Positions 44,537 to 53,985 of a stretch of DNA of 64,000 nt are shown here, piece after piece. The translations under genes and the position numbers were made by a program. The stretch comes from Bifidobacterium sp. Its GTDB lineage: Bacteria > Actinomycetota > Actinomycetes > Actinomycetales > Bifidobacteriaceae. The stretch is from assembly GCA_022640915.1 (NCBI GenBank), contig JALCCT010000003.1:1-64000 (forward strand), in the 5' to 3' direction. The notes beneath the pieces were generated by a model, which worked only from the letters and a program-made list of their open reading frames with translations, was not told the DNA's origin and ran no database searches. Positions within the stretch are counted from its first letter, which is position 1. The number at the start of each line of letters is the position of its first letter.

Positions 44537-47428
44537 ATGGCACGAACCGCATCTTCAGCAAACAACGCCCGCAAGTCCCCTCGATCGCAATCGGAAGGAA
44601 CTGCGACGCGTGTCTCCGGCGCGGGCAATGCGCGTTCCCCGGAGCCGCTGTGGCGCAAGCTGCTGCTTGCAGTGCCCCGCGGCATCGGCAAAATTGTGCG
44701 CACGATCAGCGGCGTGGGAGATTACGACCCGGAAAATCGCAGCGACGGCTGGTGTTTCATCCTGCTCGTGCTGGCGATCGCATTTAGCGCCTCCGAGTGG
44801 TTCCGGGTCGAGGGGGCGCTGGGGCGCGCTTTGCACGCCTTCGCATCGGGCTTGTTTGGCGTCATGAGCATAGTGCTGCCTGTGTTGTTGGGATATCTAT
44901 CGATTCGGTTAATGCGCAACACCGGCAAGGACGCGGACAATCCCAAAATACTGACTGGATGGACTGTGCTGCTGTGGTCTGTGTGCTCGATCATCGATGT
45001 TGCGATGGCGTCTGAGATGCGCCGTTTCGATATGGCTGTGCTGCAGCATTCCGGTGGCTTGCTCGGCTTCGCATTGGGCTCGCCGCTCTCCTGGGGGCTC
45101 TCCAAAGTCTTTGCGATCATCATCTTCGTCGTCGCGGCACTGTTCTCGCTGCTGCTCATCGCCCGTATGCATGTGAGCGAGGTGCCCGGACGCGTCCGCT
45201 CGCTATTCGGGCGGTCACAAGCCGCAACTTCTGCAGGCACGACTGGCGCGCAGACACAGCGCGAGCAATTGCCCAGTGAGGTGCATGTAGGCGAGAGCAC
45301 GCTGGCGTTTGCACAGGGTGTGCCGTCTCACGACGATGACGAGGCTGACGATGCTGCTGTACAGCTGCAGGGAGAGGGGGGCAAGGGTGGTCTGTGGTCC
45401 AGATTACTCTCGCGGTTCTCACGCGACGGCAGGCAGCGACGCACTGATGCGCTAGATCGCTATGAGAACGATACAGCCTTCGACAAAGCGGCGCGTAGCC
45501 ACGGCAAAATCGCGCAGTTCTCCGCTGCTGATGGCGCTGAAGGATTCACTGGTCAGGGACTTGACCCGGCGCACGCCGTCTTCGATCATTCCTATGGGTC
45601 GGCGGCCTATGGCGACGGAGACACCGGCAACAACGATGTGCAGCCGACCGTGGTCTTGAATCCTGCGAGCCAGGGGTCTGCGGCGCGGGGCGCTGCCGGC
45701 TCTGGCGCTGCGCACTCTGCTGCAATGACGACGGCTTCCGGCGCTGACCCTTGGGCTGCGATAGGTATGCTCGGCTCTGCGCATGATGACGATAAGACCA
45801 TGCTAGTGAACACCGAGACTGGCGAACTCGCCGACTTCGAAGGCGAAGAGACAGCCGGCGCCGATGATAGGGCCAACGGGGCTGCTGCTGAGGCTCAGGC
45901 GCCCTATCTGCTGCCTGATCTGAATTTGCTCGCCAAAGGCCAGCCGCATGCGATGCGTACGCCGGCCAACGACAATGTCATCCGTGCCCTGACATCCACG
46001 TTCCAGCAGTTTAACGTGGACGCTAAAGTCGTCGGTTTCCTGCGCGGCCCTTCGGTCACCCAGTACGAGGTGGAGCTGGGGCCAGGCGTCAAAGTCGAGA
46101 AGGTCACCAATCTTCAGCGCAATATTGCCTATGCTGTGGCCAGCTCCGATGTGCGTATTCTCTCGCCGATTCCCGGCAAATCCGCCATCGGCATAGAGAT
46201 ACCGAACATTGACCGCGAAATTGTGCATCTGGGCGATGTGCTGCGTTCCGATGAGGCGATGAACGACCCTAATCCGATGCTCGCGGGCGTGGGCAAGGAC
46301 GTCGAGGGGCATTTCGTCACCGCCGACTTGACCAAGATGCCGCATCTGCTGGTAGCAGGCGCGACTGGCTCGGGCAAATCGAGCTTCATTAACTCCATGC
46401 TCACTTCGATTATTATGCGCGCCACGCCTGAGCAGGTTCGCATGATCATGGTGGATCCCAAGCGCGTGGAATTGTCGGCCTATGCCGGCATTCCCCATCT
46501 TCTTACGCCGATTATCACCGATCCCAAGAAGGCAGCGCAGGCCCTTGAGTGGGTGGTCAAGGAGATGGACGCGCGCTATGACGACCTGCAGTTCTTCGGC
46601 TTCCGCCATGTCAAGGACTTCAATGAGGCCGTGCGCGCCGGCAAAGTCCATGCTCCGCTGGGTTCGAAACGCAAAGTGGCACCGTATCCGTATTTGCTCG
46701 TTGTCGTCGACGAAATGGCTGACCTCATGATGGTCGCCAAGAACGATGTTGAAAGTTCGATCCAGCGCATCACTCAACTGGCCCGTGCCGCCGGTGTGCA
46801 TCTGGTACTGGCCACACAGCGGCCCTCGGTCGACGTCGTCACCGGTCTGATCAAGGCGAATATCCCGTCCCGGCTGGCGTTCGCCACGTCGTCAGCCACC
46901 GATTCGCGGGTTATCCTCGATTCGGTCGGCGCCGAGACTCTGATCGGCCAAGGCGATGCGCTGTTCCTGCCCATGGGGTCGGCCAAAGCCCTACGTGTGC
47001 AGGGCTCGTGGGTGGGCGAATCGGAGATCCGAAAGGCGGTCGAATTCGTACGCACGCAGCGCAAGCCGCATTACCGCGACGATATCGAGCAGATGGCTAA
47101 AGAGGCCGAGCAGCACGCGGTTGAGCCCGATGAGGATATCGGCGACGATATGGATGTGCTGCTGCAGGCGGCCGAACTGGTCGTCACCACGCAGTTCGGT
47201 TCCACGTCAATGCTGCAGCGCAAGCTGCGTGTTGGATTTGCAAAGGCCGGGCGCCTTATGGATCTGTTGGAATCGCGCGGAATCGTAGGGCCTTCCGAGG
47301 GGTCGAAGGCCCGTCAGGTGCTTGTGCAGCCGCAGGATCTGCAGCAGGTGCTCGCCTTCATCCGTGGCGAGACCGGTTCGTTGCAGACAGCTAACGAACC
47401 AGGCGGGAATAACGCAACGGATGATTAG
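44537..47428 (+). CDS. ftsK: DNA translocase FtsK/SpoIIIE
   Basis: The 963-residue protein has four hydrophobic segments in the first 230 residues and a variable linker of about 260 residues. The motor domain has Walker [10 protein letters not shown] and Walker B '[10 protein letters not shown]'. It ends with the winged-helix gamma domain that reads KOPS sequences ('[22 protein letters not shown]'). It moves chromosome ends across the septum. The start is ATG 44537, 10 nt after the TAGAAT box and without a ribosome binding site. Confidence 0.96.
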   Translation: MARTASSANNARKSPRSQSEGTATRVSGAGNARSPEPLWRKLLLAVPRGIGKIVRTISGVGDYDPENRSDGWCFILLVLAIAFSASEWFRVEGALGRALHAFASGLFGVMSIVLPVLLGYLSIRLMRNTGKDADNPKILTGWTVLLWSVCSIIDVAMASEMRRFDMAVLQHSGGLLGFALGSPLSWGLSKVFAIIIFVVAALFSLLLIARMHVSEVPGRVRSLFGRSQAATSAGTTGAQTQREQLPSEVHVGESTLAFAQGVPSHDDDEADDAAVQLQGEGGKGGLWSRLLSRFSRDGRQRRTDALDRYENDTAFDKAARSHGKIAQFSAADGAEGFTGQGLDPAHAVFDHSYGSAAYGDGDTGNNDVQPTVVLNPASQGSAARGAAGSGAAHSAAMTTASGADPWAAIGMLGSAHDDDKTMLVNTETGELADFEGEETAGADDRANGAAAEAQAPYLLPDLNLLAKGQPHAMRTPANDNVIRALTSTFQQFNVDAKVVGFLRGPSVTQYEVELGPGVKVEKVTNLQRNIAYAVASSDVRILSPIPGKSAIGIEIPNIDREIVHLGDVLRSDEAMNDPNPMLAGVGKDVEGHFVTADLTKMPHLLVAGATGSGKSSFINSMLTSIIMRATPEQVRMIMVDPKRVELSAYAGIPHLLTPIITDPKKAAQALEWVVKEMDARYDDLQFFGFRHVKDFNEAVRAGKVHAPLGSKRKVAPYPYLLVVVDEMADLMMVAKNDVESSIQRITQLARAAGVHLVLATQRPSVDVVTGLIKANIPSRLAFATSSATDSRVILDSVGAETLIGQGDALFLPMGSAKALRVQGSWVGESEIRKAVEFVRTQRKPHYRDDIEQMAKEAEQHAVEPDEDIGDDMDVLLQAAELVVTTQFGSTSMLQRKLRVGFAKAGRLMDLLESRGIVGPSEGSKARQVLVQPQDLQQVLAFIRGETGSLQTANEPGGNNATDD

Positions 47429-47504
47429 GCGCGCAGCGTGTTCGTTGTCGTTCCGGTTCACTTGCTGGCGATATGCGTCTGCGCAGTATTGATATAGCGC
47501 TAAA

Positions 47505-48173
47505 GTGAATGATATGCAAACTCTGGATGAACGCAAAAGATCGTTATGGGACGGGTGGAACAGCCCGCCGAATCTGGTGACCTATTCGCGCATTGTGCTG
47601 GTGTTGGTTTTCATCGGGTTTGACATCGCAGCGGGGCCTTGGGGTGGGCAGAATGTGCGGATGCGCTGGGCCGCAGCCATTTTGTTCGTCATTGCGGCAT
47701 CCACCGACAAACTCGACGGGTGGATGGCGCGCACGTTCAATCAGGTCACCGAGTTGGGCAAGCTCATGGATCCCATAGCCGACAAGCTGTTGACTCTGGC
47801 TACGCTGGTCGTAGCCTCGGCTTTCGGTGAGGTGTTCTGGTGGGTCACGGTTCTGTTTCTAATTCGCGAGCTGGGCATCACCGTGATGCGTTTCTTCGTG
47901 ATTGACACGGGTGGCAAGGTCATTGCAGCTGCGAAAGCGGGCAAATACAAGACTTTGGCTGAATGCATCGGTCTGGCCATGCTGCTGGCTCCGGTTTGGT
48001 CACTGGCTCCGGGCGATCCAAAGCCTTCTTGGGTCAATGCGTACGGCGTCGCCACACAGGTGGTCATATACATCGCGCTTGCGCTGTGCCTGTATTCGGG
48101 CGGCGAATATCTCATCAATACCTTCGGCGGGCGCAAGGTTGCATCGCGGGCTGAAGACGATCAGGCGGCATGA
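47505..48173 (+). CDS. pgsA: CDP-alcohol phosphatidyltransferase (phosphatidylglycerophosphate synthase)
   Basis: The 222-residue membrane protein carries the CDP-alcohol signature D-G-x2-A-R-x8-G-x3-D-x3-D as 'D-G-W-M-A-R-T-F-N-Q-V-T-E-L-G-K-L-M-D-P'. It transfers glycerol-3-phosphate to CDP-diacylglycerol in membrane lipid synthesis. Five or six hydrophobic segments are present. GTG 47505 is the first start in the frame; TATAGC lies 6 nt before it. ATG 47514 is the alternative. The stop overlaps the cinA start by 4 bp (ATGA). Confidence 0.92.
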   Translation: MNDMQTLDERKRSLWDGWNSPPNLVTYSRIVLVLVFIGFDIAAGPWGGQNVRMRWAAAILFVIAASTDKLDGWMARTFNQVTELGKLMDPIADKLLTLATLVVASAFGEVFWWVTVLFLIRELGITVMRFFVIDTGGKVIAAAKAGKYKTLAECIGLAMLLAPVWSLAPGDPKPSWVNAYGVATQVVIYIALALCLYSGGEYLINTFGGRKVASRAEDDQAA

Positions 48174-48862
48174 TAATCGGCGTGGCGCATAGCGGTGAAT
48201 CGGACGGCGGCAAGGCGGGCAATGCCAAGGCATTCGGGCTCGGTGATGCTGTTGACGCGTATGCTGCTGCAGGCGGCGCGCAAAACGGGCAGGCTGCGTG
48301 CCGCGCACAATTAGACAGCGAATCAGCGGTTCTGCCGGGTCGTTGTGATGCGTTGGCAGCCGGGATCCTGACACGTTGCCAATCGAACAATGTGAAGATA
48401 GCTGCAGCTGAATCGCTGACAGGCGGCTTGTTGGCTGATGCTTTCGTGCGCGTACCGGGATCATCGGCTGTATTCCTCGGGTCGGCCGTAACCTACGACA
48501 TCGCCGCCAAGGCTTCGATTCTGGGAGTGGATGCGGATTTGCTCAGACACAAGGGAGCGGTGCATCCCGAGGTGGCTCGGCAGATGGCGCAGGCAACGGC
48601 GAATCTGTACCGCCAGCCCGGATATGATGCTGTCGTCGGGCTCTCAACAACTGGCGTTGCCGGCCCCGGGCCGGATCACGATAAGCCTGCGGGATTGGTC
48701 TATATCGGTTTGGCGATTCCGGCGGTGATATCAGCGTCAGGCGGGCCGAGGATAGTCGCGTACGAGCTGCATTGCCAGGGTTCGCGTGAAGAAGTGCGCA
48801 GACAGAGCGTCTTAGGCATTCTGGTAAAGCTGAGCGAACTCATAGCTAATTCACAGGAATAA
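48170..48862 (+). CDS. cinA: CinA C-terminal-domain protein (nicotinamide mononucleotide deamidase)
   Basis: The 230-residue protein starts with a divergent 60-residue N-terminus (G-E-S-D-G-G-K-A-G-N-A-K-A-F-G-L-G-D). The PncC/CinA C-terminal domain follows: 'A-A-A-E-S-L-T-G-G-L-L-A', 'V-T-Y-D-I-A-A-K', and 'S-T-T-G-V-A-G-P-G'. Members deamidate nicotinamide mononucleotide. The N-terminal competence (MoCF-like) domain of long CinA is absent. The pgsA-cinA-clgR order is typical of actinobacteria. Confidence 0.9.
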   Translation: MIIGVAHSGESDGGKAGNAKAFGLGDAVDAYAAAGGAQNGQAACRAQLDSESAVLPGRCDALAAGILTRCQSNNVKIAAAESLTGGLLADAFVRVPGSSAVFLGSAVTYDIAAKASILGVDADLLRHKGAVHPEVARQMAQATANLYRQPGYDAVVGLSTTGVAGPGPDHDKPAGLVYIGLAIPAVISASGGPRIVAYELHCQGSREEVRRQSVLGILVKLSELIANSQE

Positions 48863-48918
48863 TTCTGCCCGCCCGTTGTTGTTCATAGTGTAAGCCTAGA
48901 ACACACAAGCCGAAAGGG

Positions 48919-49440
48919 ATGGCGCAGATGGATACGATGACTCTCACCAATGAACAGACGGATGTGAAAATTCTTGCACCGCACCCTGTTCAAGCGGGAA
49001 ATGCGCGCGTACGCGATCTCACCCCTGCCCAGCGCAGGGCGGTAATGTTCGCGCAGCAGCAGGTGATTCGGGCACGGGAAGCCAAGAAAGCCAAGGCCGA
49101 GCGGCAGGCAGCGCTCAGCCGTATGTGGCAGGCTGAAGATGCCGAGCAGATCAAGCCACGCATTGCGTCGCGCAAGCATGAAGCGGCCGTCGAGAGCAAG
49201 GACATGTCGCTGCGCGAGGCAATTGGCCATGTGCTGCGCGATTTGCGCACCAGGGATCATAAGACGTTGCGCGAGGTGAGTGAGAAGGCCGGTGTTTCTC
49301 TCGGCTACCTTTCCGAAGTCGAGCGTGGGCAGAAAGAGGCCAGTTCCGAGTTGCTCGCTTCGATAGCAGAATCCTTGGGATTAAGTACTGCGCAGATGCT
49401 GCGTATGGTCGCTGATTATCTAGATTCGCTCGAGGTGTGA
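48919..49440 (+). CDS. clgR: ClgR-type XRE transcriptional regulator
   Basis: The 173-residue protein has an extended N-terminus (about 90 residues, Lys/Arg/Ala rich). A helix-turn-helix closely matching ClgR follows ('[13 protein letters not shown] ... [30 protein letters not shown]'). In relatives, ClgR activates clpP and other proteolysis and stress genes and is itself subject to proteolysis. The long N-terminal extension is unusual compared with the roughly 100-residue ClgR proteins of other actinobacteria. GAAAGGGAT precedes ATG 48919. Confidence 0.9.
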   Translation: MAQMDTMTLTNEQTDVKILAPHPVQAGNARVRDLTPAQRRAVMFAQQQVIRAREAKKAKAERQAALSRMWQAEDAEQIKPRIASRKHEAAVESKDMSLREAIGHVLRDLRTRDHKTLREVSEKAGVSLGYLSEVERGQKEASSELLASIAESLGLSTAQMLRMVADYLDSLEV

Positions 49441-49510
49441 GTGCAACCCTCGATCCGACATTGACCTCGAAGTAATGCTCTAATGCATGCCAACGTAATA
49501 CGGTTGGCAC

Positions 49511-49553
49511 ACAGGCAAGACCCGCCATCGTAACAGTGGCGGGTCTTGCCTGT
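49511..49553. terminator. strong hairpin downstream of clgR
   Basis: ACAGGCAAGACCCGCCA (49511-49527) and its complement TGGCGGGTCTTGCCTGT (49537-49553) form a perfect 17-bp stem with a 9-nt loop, 70 bp after the clgR stop. It is probably the terminator of the ftsK-pgsA-cinA-clgR transcription group. Confidence 0.75.
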
Positions 49554-49757
49554 TATGGAGTGGCGTGGGTTTCGCCTGCGGCTATGGCTGGATGAAGGAC
49601 TGGACTTGACCGGTCAAGGCTACATTCGCAGGAGAAGGTGCAGGCGCACAGGGGCGTGGACTCATGAGACTTGTGCATAACGCATAAGGCTGGAGGTTGC
49701 GATGGTGTATATGTATATATTGGTGTAGGCCGTTGGAACAGAGGAATCGGGGGGGTT

Positions 49758-49991
49758 GTGCGCGAACGGGAATTCTGGGAGCTGCTTGAGGAGATCTTTG
49801 GCCGCAGCTATGGCCGCAGCCTCGCCCATGATCAGCAACTCACCGTTCTTGAGAACATGAGTGTCGTGCAGGCGCTGGCGGCGGGTGTCGAACCGCGGAT
49901 CATCTGGAACGTGCTCTGCGATCAGATGGATGTCCCGGATTCGAAACGTTGGGGCAAGGATCATAATGCACCGCCGTTGCCCCCCAGCTAA
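49758..49991 (+). CDS. DUF3046 protein
   Basis: The 77-residue protein, from GTG 49758, matches DUF3046: 'V-R-E-R-E-F-W-E-L-L-E-E-I-F-G-R-S-Y-G-R-S-L', 'V-E-P-R-I-I-W-N-V-L-C-D' and 'D-V-P-D-S-K-R-W'. It is found upstream of recA in most actinobacteria, and its function is unknown. The longer frame starting at 49671 runs through sequence with no protein character. GAGGA and a G-run precede GTG. Confidence 0.85.
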   Translation: MREREFWELLEEIFGRSYGRSLAHDQQLTVLENMSVVQALAAGVEPRIIWNVLCDQMDVPDSKRWGKDHNAPPLPPS

Positions 49992-50312
49992 TCGAACGGC
50001 GTTGCCGCGTGTGGCTGCGCTATGTGCGAACGTATGCCGCCCGTGCCATGTCTTAGCTAAGTGCGACACGCCCGAGCTGCCAACGCATATGCGATCCATT
50101 CGAACAAATGTTCGCATTTCGGGCTACAATGGCATACGGTAAAAAATGACCAGAGTGTTGAATCTGTAGCGGATATTCGGCGTGTCCACAGGGCAAGCCT
50201 TCGACCACAGTGGCCTGCTCAGGTTGTTCGGGCAGCATATTACGCCATACCGTGGGATGTGATGCAGATCATTAACCGGATACTGTCATAACCGCAAACG
50301 TAAGGAGCAGAC
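49992..50312. promoter_or_regulatory. recA leader region
   Basis: This 321-bp region holds the LexA box and -10 box. About 175 nt of 5' leader then run to the recA start, with no ORF that looks real. I see no known riboswitch in it. Confidence 0.5.
50101..50114. promoter_or_regulatory. lexA-box: LexA (SOS) box of recA
   Basis: CGAACAAATGTTCG is a perfect match to the actinobacterial/Gram-positive SOS operator (CGAAC-N4-GTTCG). It lies 10 bp before a good -10 box (TACAAT, 50125-50130), so LexA bound there would cover the -35 region. recA starts 199 bp downstream of it. Confidence 0.92.
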
Positions 50313-51479
50313 ATGGCACAGCAGACAAAGACGGCGACGAAGTCGAACGCCGCCGATGCGCACGGCGTGGATCCGCGGCGCCAGGCGGCGTTGGAAACCG
50401 CACTGCAGCAAGTGGAGAAGAACTTTGGCAAGGGCTCAGCGATGCGGCTGGGCGACAAGCCTGCACAAGACATCGCGGTCATTCCCACCGGGTCATTGGC
50501 GCTGGACATGGCCCTCGGCATTGGCGGGCTTCCCCGCGGCCGCATCGTAGAGATCTACGGTCCCGAATCTTCAGGCAAGACTACGCTGGCGCTGCATGTG
50601 GTCGCCAATGCTCAGAAGACCGGTGGAGTGGCAGCTTTCATTGATGCGGAGCACGCGCTTGACCCGGTCTACGCCAAGCATCTGGGCGTAGACACGGACT
50701 CGCTGATCGTTTCGCAGCCCGACAATGGTGAGCAGGCGCTGGAGATTGCGGATATGCTGATCCGCTCGGGCGCTTTGGATGTCATCGTCATTGATTCGGT
50801 GGCTGCGTTGGTGCCCAAAGCCGAAATCGAAGGGGAAATGGGCGATAGCCACGTCGGCCTGCAGGCTCGACTCATGAGCCAGGCGCTACGCAAGATGACC
50901 GGTGCGCTCTCTCAAGCAGGAACGACGGCTATCTTCATCAATCAGCTGCGTGAGAAGATTGGTGTTTTCTTCGGCAGCCCGGAGACCACCACCGGCGGTA
51001 AGGCGCTGAAGTTCTATTCCTCGGTGCGCTTGGACATCCGTCGCATCCAGACCCTGAAGAATGGGGAAGAGGCTGTTGGCAACCGCACCAAGGTCAAAGT
51101 CGTGAAGAACAAGATGGCGCCACCCTTTAAATTCGCTGAATTCGATGTGCTCTATGGCGAAGGGATCTCGAGGGAAGGTTCCGTGCTGGACATGGCGCTG
51201 CAGGGCAATGTGGTCAAGAAATCCGGATCGTGGTTCACCTACGATGGCGACCAGCTGGGACAGGGACGCGAAAACGTGCGCCAGTTCCTCAAGGATAATC
51301 CGGCCATCACCGAGGAGATCGAGCATAAGGTCAAAATTGCCTTCGGTATGCTTCCTTCAGATGAGCCAGCAGATGACGCTAGTGATGCTCATGAAGCGCA
51401 GAACGACGGCGCTTCGGCTGATTCAGGTTCTGCGCATACTCAGAAGGGAACGAAATCTGCCGCGTCCAAGGCAGCCTGA
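50313..51479 (+). CDS. recA: recombinase RecA
   Basis: The 388-residue protein has Walker [10 protein letters not shown] and the conserved 'M-S-Q-A-L-R-K-M' and '[11 protein letters not shown]' segments (L1/L2 region, Q-loop). The C-terminal tail ([12 protein letters not shown]) is acidic and long. It forms filaments on ssDNA, catalyses strand exchange and triggers LexA self-cleavage. GTAAGGAG precedes ATG 50313. The LexA box upstream shows SOS control; recX follows. Confidence 0.98.
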   Translation: MAQQTKTATKSNAADAHGVDPRRQAALETALQQVEKNFGKGSAMRLGDKPAQDIAVIPTGSLALDMALGIGGLPRGRIVEIYGPESSGKTTLALHVVANAQKTGGVAAFIDAEHALDPVYAKHLGVDTDSLIVSQPDNGEQALEIADMLIRSGALDVIVIDSVAALVPKAEIEGEMGDSHVGLQARLMSQALRKMTGALSQAGTTAIFINQLREKIGVFFGSPETTTGGKALKFYSSVRLDIRRIQTLKNGEEAVGNRTKVKVVKNKMAPPFKFAEFDVLYGEGISREGSVLDMALQGNVVKKSGSWFTYDGDQLGQGRENVRQFLKDNPAITEEIEHKVKIAFGMLPSDEPADDASDAHEAQNDGASADSGSAHTQKGTKSAASKAA

Positions 51480-51534
51480 CACTGGCTGTTGAACGGGGAA
51501 ACGTGAGCAGTGGTGAGGTACAGGAGGCAAGGGC

Positions 51535-52380
51535 ATGATCAGTGTCGAAATGTTTCTTCGCGACCACAAACCGCTTCCTGACGATCCTCCTGAGGACTTG
51601 GCACATAGTCGCAACGTGGATGCCTGTGGCGGTATACAGGCCGCCGGTGATGCCGATGTCGTCGTTGATGGCCATGAACCAGCCAGTTCGGGCGCCCCAG
51701 CTGGCGCAGTGGACGCGGATGGTGTGGCGTCGTCGCGCGCTGGGCGCAAGACGACGCCATTGAACAGCAAATGGCGCAAGTCGCATGACGCACGGCATAC
51801 GCGTAGGGGTGCTTTCGGCGGTCGTCGGTCTTCCAACGGTTCTTTCGGCAGTTCCTTTAGCGGCTTGCAGGCTGCGGGGCGTGACGAGTCCAGCCGAGAA
51901 GACGGACAAGATGTCGATTCCTGCCGCGAGGCGGCGCTGACTGTGCTCGATGCGGCCGCCCGTTCGTCTGGGATGCTACGGGACAGGCTTGTGGCCAAAG
52001 GCTTCGATCCGAATACCGTCGACGAGGTCATCGCCCGTTTGACCGCAGTACGATTGATCGATGATCGTGCTTACGCGCAATCAGCGGTGCGCTTCTGTCT
52101 GGAGCGCATGTATGGTCAGCGCGGCACGGTGATGTATCTCACGCGCAAGGGAGTAGACCGGGTTCTGGCCGAAGAAGTCGCGCAGGAGGCTGCTCTCGAT
52201 GGCGCCTTCGAAGAATCGGCATGGGAGCTTGGCCGGTCGGTGGCTAAAAAGACGTTCGGACTCGATCCGCAAGTCCGCAAACGTCGCCTGTGGAGCGCTG
52301 GCGGGCGCAAAGGCCACGATCCAAGCATGCTACGTGATATTGCCCACGAACTGTTCGATGGCCAAGGCGTCGATGCCTGA
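51535..52380 (+). CDS. recX: regulatory protein RecX
   Basis: The 281-residue protein has an unusually long N-terminal part (about 120 residues, Ser/Arg/Asp-rich, no recognised domain). The RecX three-helix repeats follow: 'A-L-T-V-L-D-A-A-A-R-S-S-G-M-L-R-D-R-L', 'I-D-D-R-A-Y-A-Q-S-A-V-R-F' and '...A-L-D-G-A-F-E-E-S'. RecX limits RecA filament growth. It lies 55 bp after recA, as usual. ACAGGAGG lies before ATG 51535; a start within the tail (near residue 120) cannot be excluded. Confidence 0.9.
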   Translation: MISVEMFLRDHKPLPDDPPEDLAHSRNVDACGGIQAAGDADVVVDGHEPASSGAPAGAVDADGVASSRAGRKTTPLNSKWRKSHDARHTRRGAFGGRRSSNGSFGSSFSGLQAAGRDESSREDGQDVDSCREAALTVLDAAARSSGMLRDRLVAKGFDPNTVDEVIARLTAVRLIDDRAYAQSAVRFCLERMYGQRGTVMYLTRKGVDRVLAEEVAQEAALDGAFEESAWELGRSVAKKTFGLDPQVRKRRLWSAGGRKGHDPSMLRDIAHELFDGQGVDA

Positions 52381-52477
52381 TTTGTCCCCGTACATGATGC
52401 TCCGTGATGTGAACGAACCGATGACATCCATCTGGAAACATACGTGCACAACCCCGCAGTGCCAATACATAGGTAAA

Positions 52478-52846
52478 GGTTGAGACCTCTCATACCCCGG
52501 GTTCTGTCGCGCGCCGAAACGCGCGGATGGCCATCCATCTCGACCTGGCGTCGCCGCCAGGCTCTAGCAGCCTACCCGAAGGCTCGAGCGAGCAGCTCTT
52601 AACGCCTTCTGCTTGGCCTTGCTCCCGATGAGGCTTGCCATGCGGCCCACTGTTGCCAGGGGCCCGGTGGTCTCTTACACCGCCGTTTCACCCTTACTCG
52701 GCCCATAAGACCGGGCGGTCTGTTCTCTGTTGCGCTATCTCTCAGGTCACCCTGGGCGGATGTTATCCGCCATCGTGCTCTGCGGAGCCCGGAAGTTCCT
52801 CAGGCCTGTCTTTCGATAGGCCCGCGGCCATCGTGAGGTCTCAACC
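52478..52846 (-). ncRNA. rnpB: RNase P RNA (class A)
   Basis: On the minus strand the sequence from 52846 to 52478 has the conserved core of bacterial RNase P RNA. P1 is formed by GGTTGAGACCTC and GAGGTCTCAACC. The CR-I region reads GAGGAACTTCCGGGCTCC, CR-IV reads near ACAGTGGGCC, and CR-V reads ACAGAACCCGGGGTATG at the 3' end. The ribozyme removes 5' leaders from pre-tRNAs with the RnpA protein. A TACAAT -10 (minus strand, near 52854-52859) lies just upstream. It is between recX and hpf, in the opposite direction to both. Confidence 0.95.
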
Positions 52847-53020
52847 GGGTCATATTGTACCAAATCCCCGCGCTCACTAGCTAATGCGTTCGCAGACCGG
52901 CATTTTCCCGCGCGTCACCGATCGTTTACCTGCGTGTCGATTACAATGAAATATACCTGAATGGTGAAGATGCTGTTCAGTACACATATAGCGGGAGACC
53001 GCTTGAGTTAGGAGGTCCAC

Positions 53021-53689
53021 ATGGAAATCGTCGTCACCGGACGTCACACGCAGATCAAGCAAAGGTTCCGCGATGTCGTCGAAAGCAAGATGAATCGTGT
53101 GACCGCCATCGCGCCGGATGCCCAGCGCGCGCAGATCATGCTGTCGCATGAGGGCAATCCGCGTCAGGCGGACACAGCAGAACGTGTGGAGATCACCGTG
53201 ATAGCGGGCCGTTCCGTCGTGCGTGCCGAGGCTTCGAGCACCGACGAGTTCAGCGCGCTGGATATGGCGCTTGACAAGCTGACGTTGCGTCTGCGCCGCA
53301 CCCGCGACCGCCGCAAGGATCATCGTAGAGGATACACGAATCCCGCCCCCGTCGATATGGGCGTTGTTGTTCCGCCAGAGCAGCCGCAAGAGGGGGATGA
53401 GGAACCCAACAACAGCCCTCAGGCTGCCGTGGCATCCGAGTTGGGACCAGGCGAGTCGGTTGAGGTGCAGGTTGGCGACACGCCGATCATCATCCGCCGC
53501 AAGCTGCACATCGCCGAGCCGATGACCATTGACGAGGCGCTGTATGAGATGGAGCTAATCGGCCACGATTTCTTTCTGTTCGTCAACAAGGCGACCGGTC
53601 GTCCCTCAGTCGTCTATCATCGTCACGGCTGGAGCTACGGCGTGTTTGAAATCGACACCGCCGAGAACGTCGCCAAGGCCAAGGCCTGA
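53021..53689 (+). CDS. hpf: ribosome hibernation promoting factor, long form
   Basis: The 222-residue protein has an N-terminal beta-alpha-beta-beta-beta-alpha RaiA/HPF fold (I-V-V-T-G-R-H-T-Q-I-K ... L-D-K-L-T-L-R-L-R-R-T-R-D-R-R-K-D-H). A flexible linker and the C-terminal dimerisation domain follow ('P-M-T-I-D-E-A-L-Y-E-M-E-L-I-G-H-D-F-F-L-F', 'Y-R-R/H-R-H-G-W-S-Y-G'). It dimerises idle 70S ribosomes into 100S particles. TAGGAGGT precedes ATG 53021; CCACATG fixes it. Confidence 0.95.
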   Translation: MEIVVTGRHTQIKQRFRDVVESKMNRVTAIAPDAQRAQIMLSHEGNPRQADTAERVEITVIAGRSVVRAEASSTDEFSALDMALDKLTLRLRRTRDRRKDHRRGYTNPAPVDMGVVVPPEQPQEGDEEPNNSPQAAVASELGPGESVEVQVGDTPIIIRRKLHIAEPMTIDEALYEMELIGHDFFLFVNKATGRPSVVYHRHGWSYGVFEIDTAENVAKAKA

Positions 53690-53818
53690 GTTTTTCAGAG
53701 CCAGACGCGCTGAGGAGCGTGAGGCAGTACCTATAATCAATGCGCCTGAGTGGTGACCATGATTCGGATCCGGTACATTCAAGCCCAGTAGGTTCATTAA
53801 AGTCCGAGCAGGCATTTC

Positions 53819-53852
53819 GGGGCCCGCGCAGCAGATATGATGCGCGGGCCCC
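53819..53852. terminator. GC-rich hairpin between hpf and secA
   Basis: GGGGCCCGCGCA (53819-53830) and TGCGCGGGCCCC (53841-53852) form a perfect 12-bp stem with a 10-nt loop, 130 bp after the hpf stop. There is no T-run, but its stability suggests an end to the hpf transcript. Confidence 0.65.
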
Positions 53853-53985
53853 GCGCTGTGTCGCGTTCGTGAAAATCCCCGAGGTCGCGTAGTATAGGCA
53901 CTGTTTGTGTCTGGCCGAATGGCGCTGGCTATGCGCATTTCAAGACAGATAGTTAAGACAGATAAGACGGACCAGGGAGCAAGAC

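Noticed and set aside
45803..46801. 332-codon minus-strand ORF over ftsK
   Set aside because: Antisense to the conserved FtsK motor; no recognisable domain.
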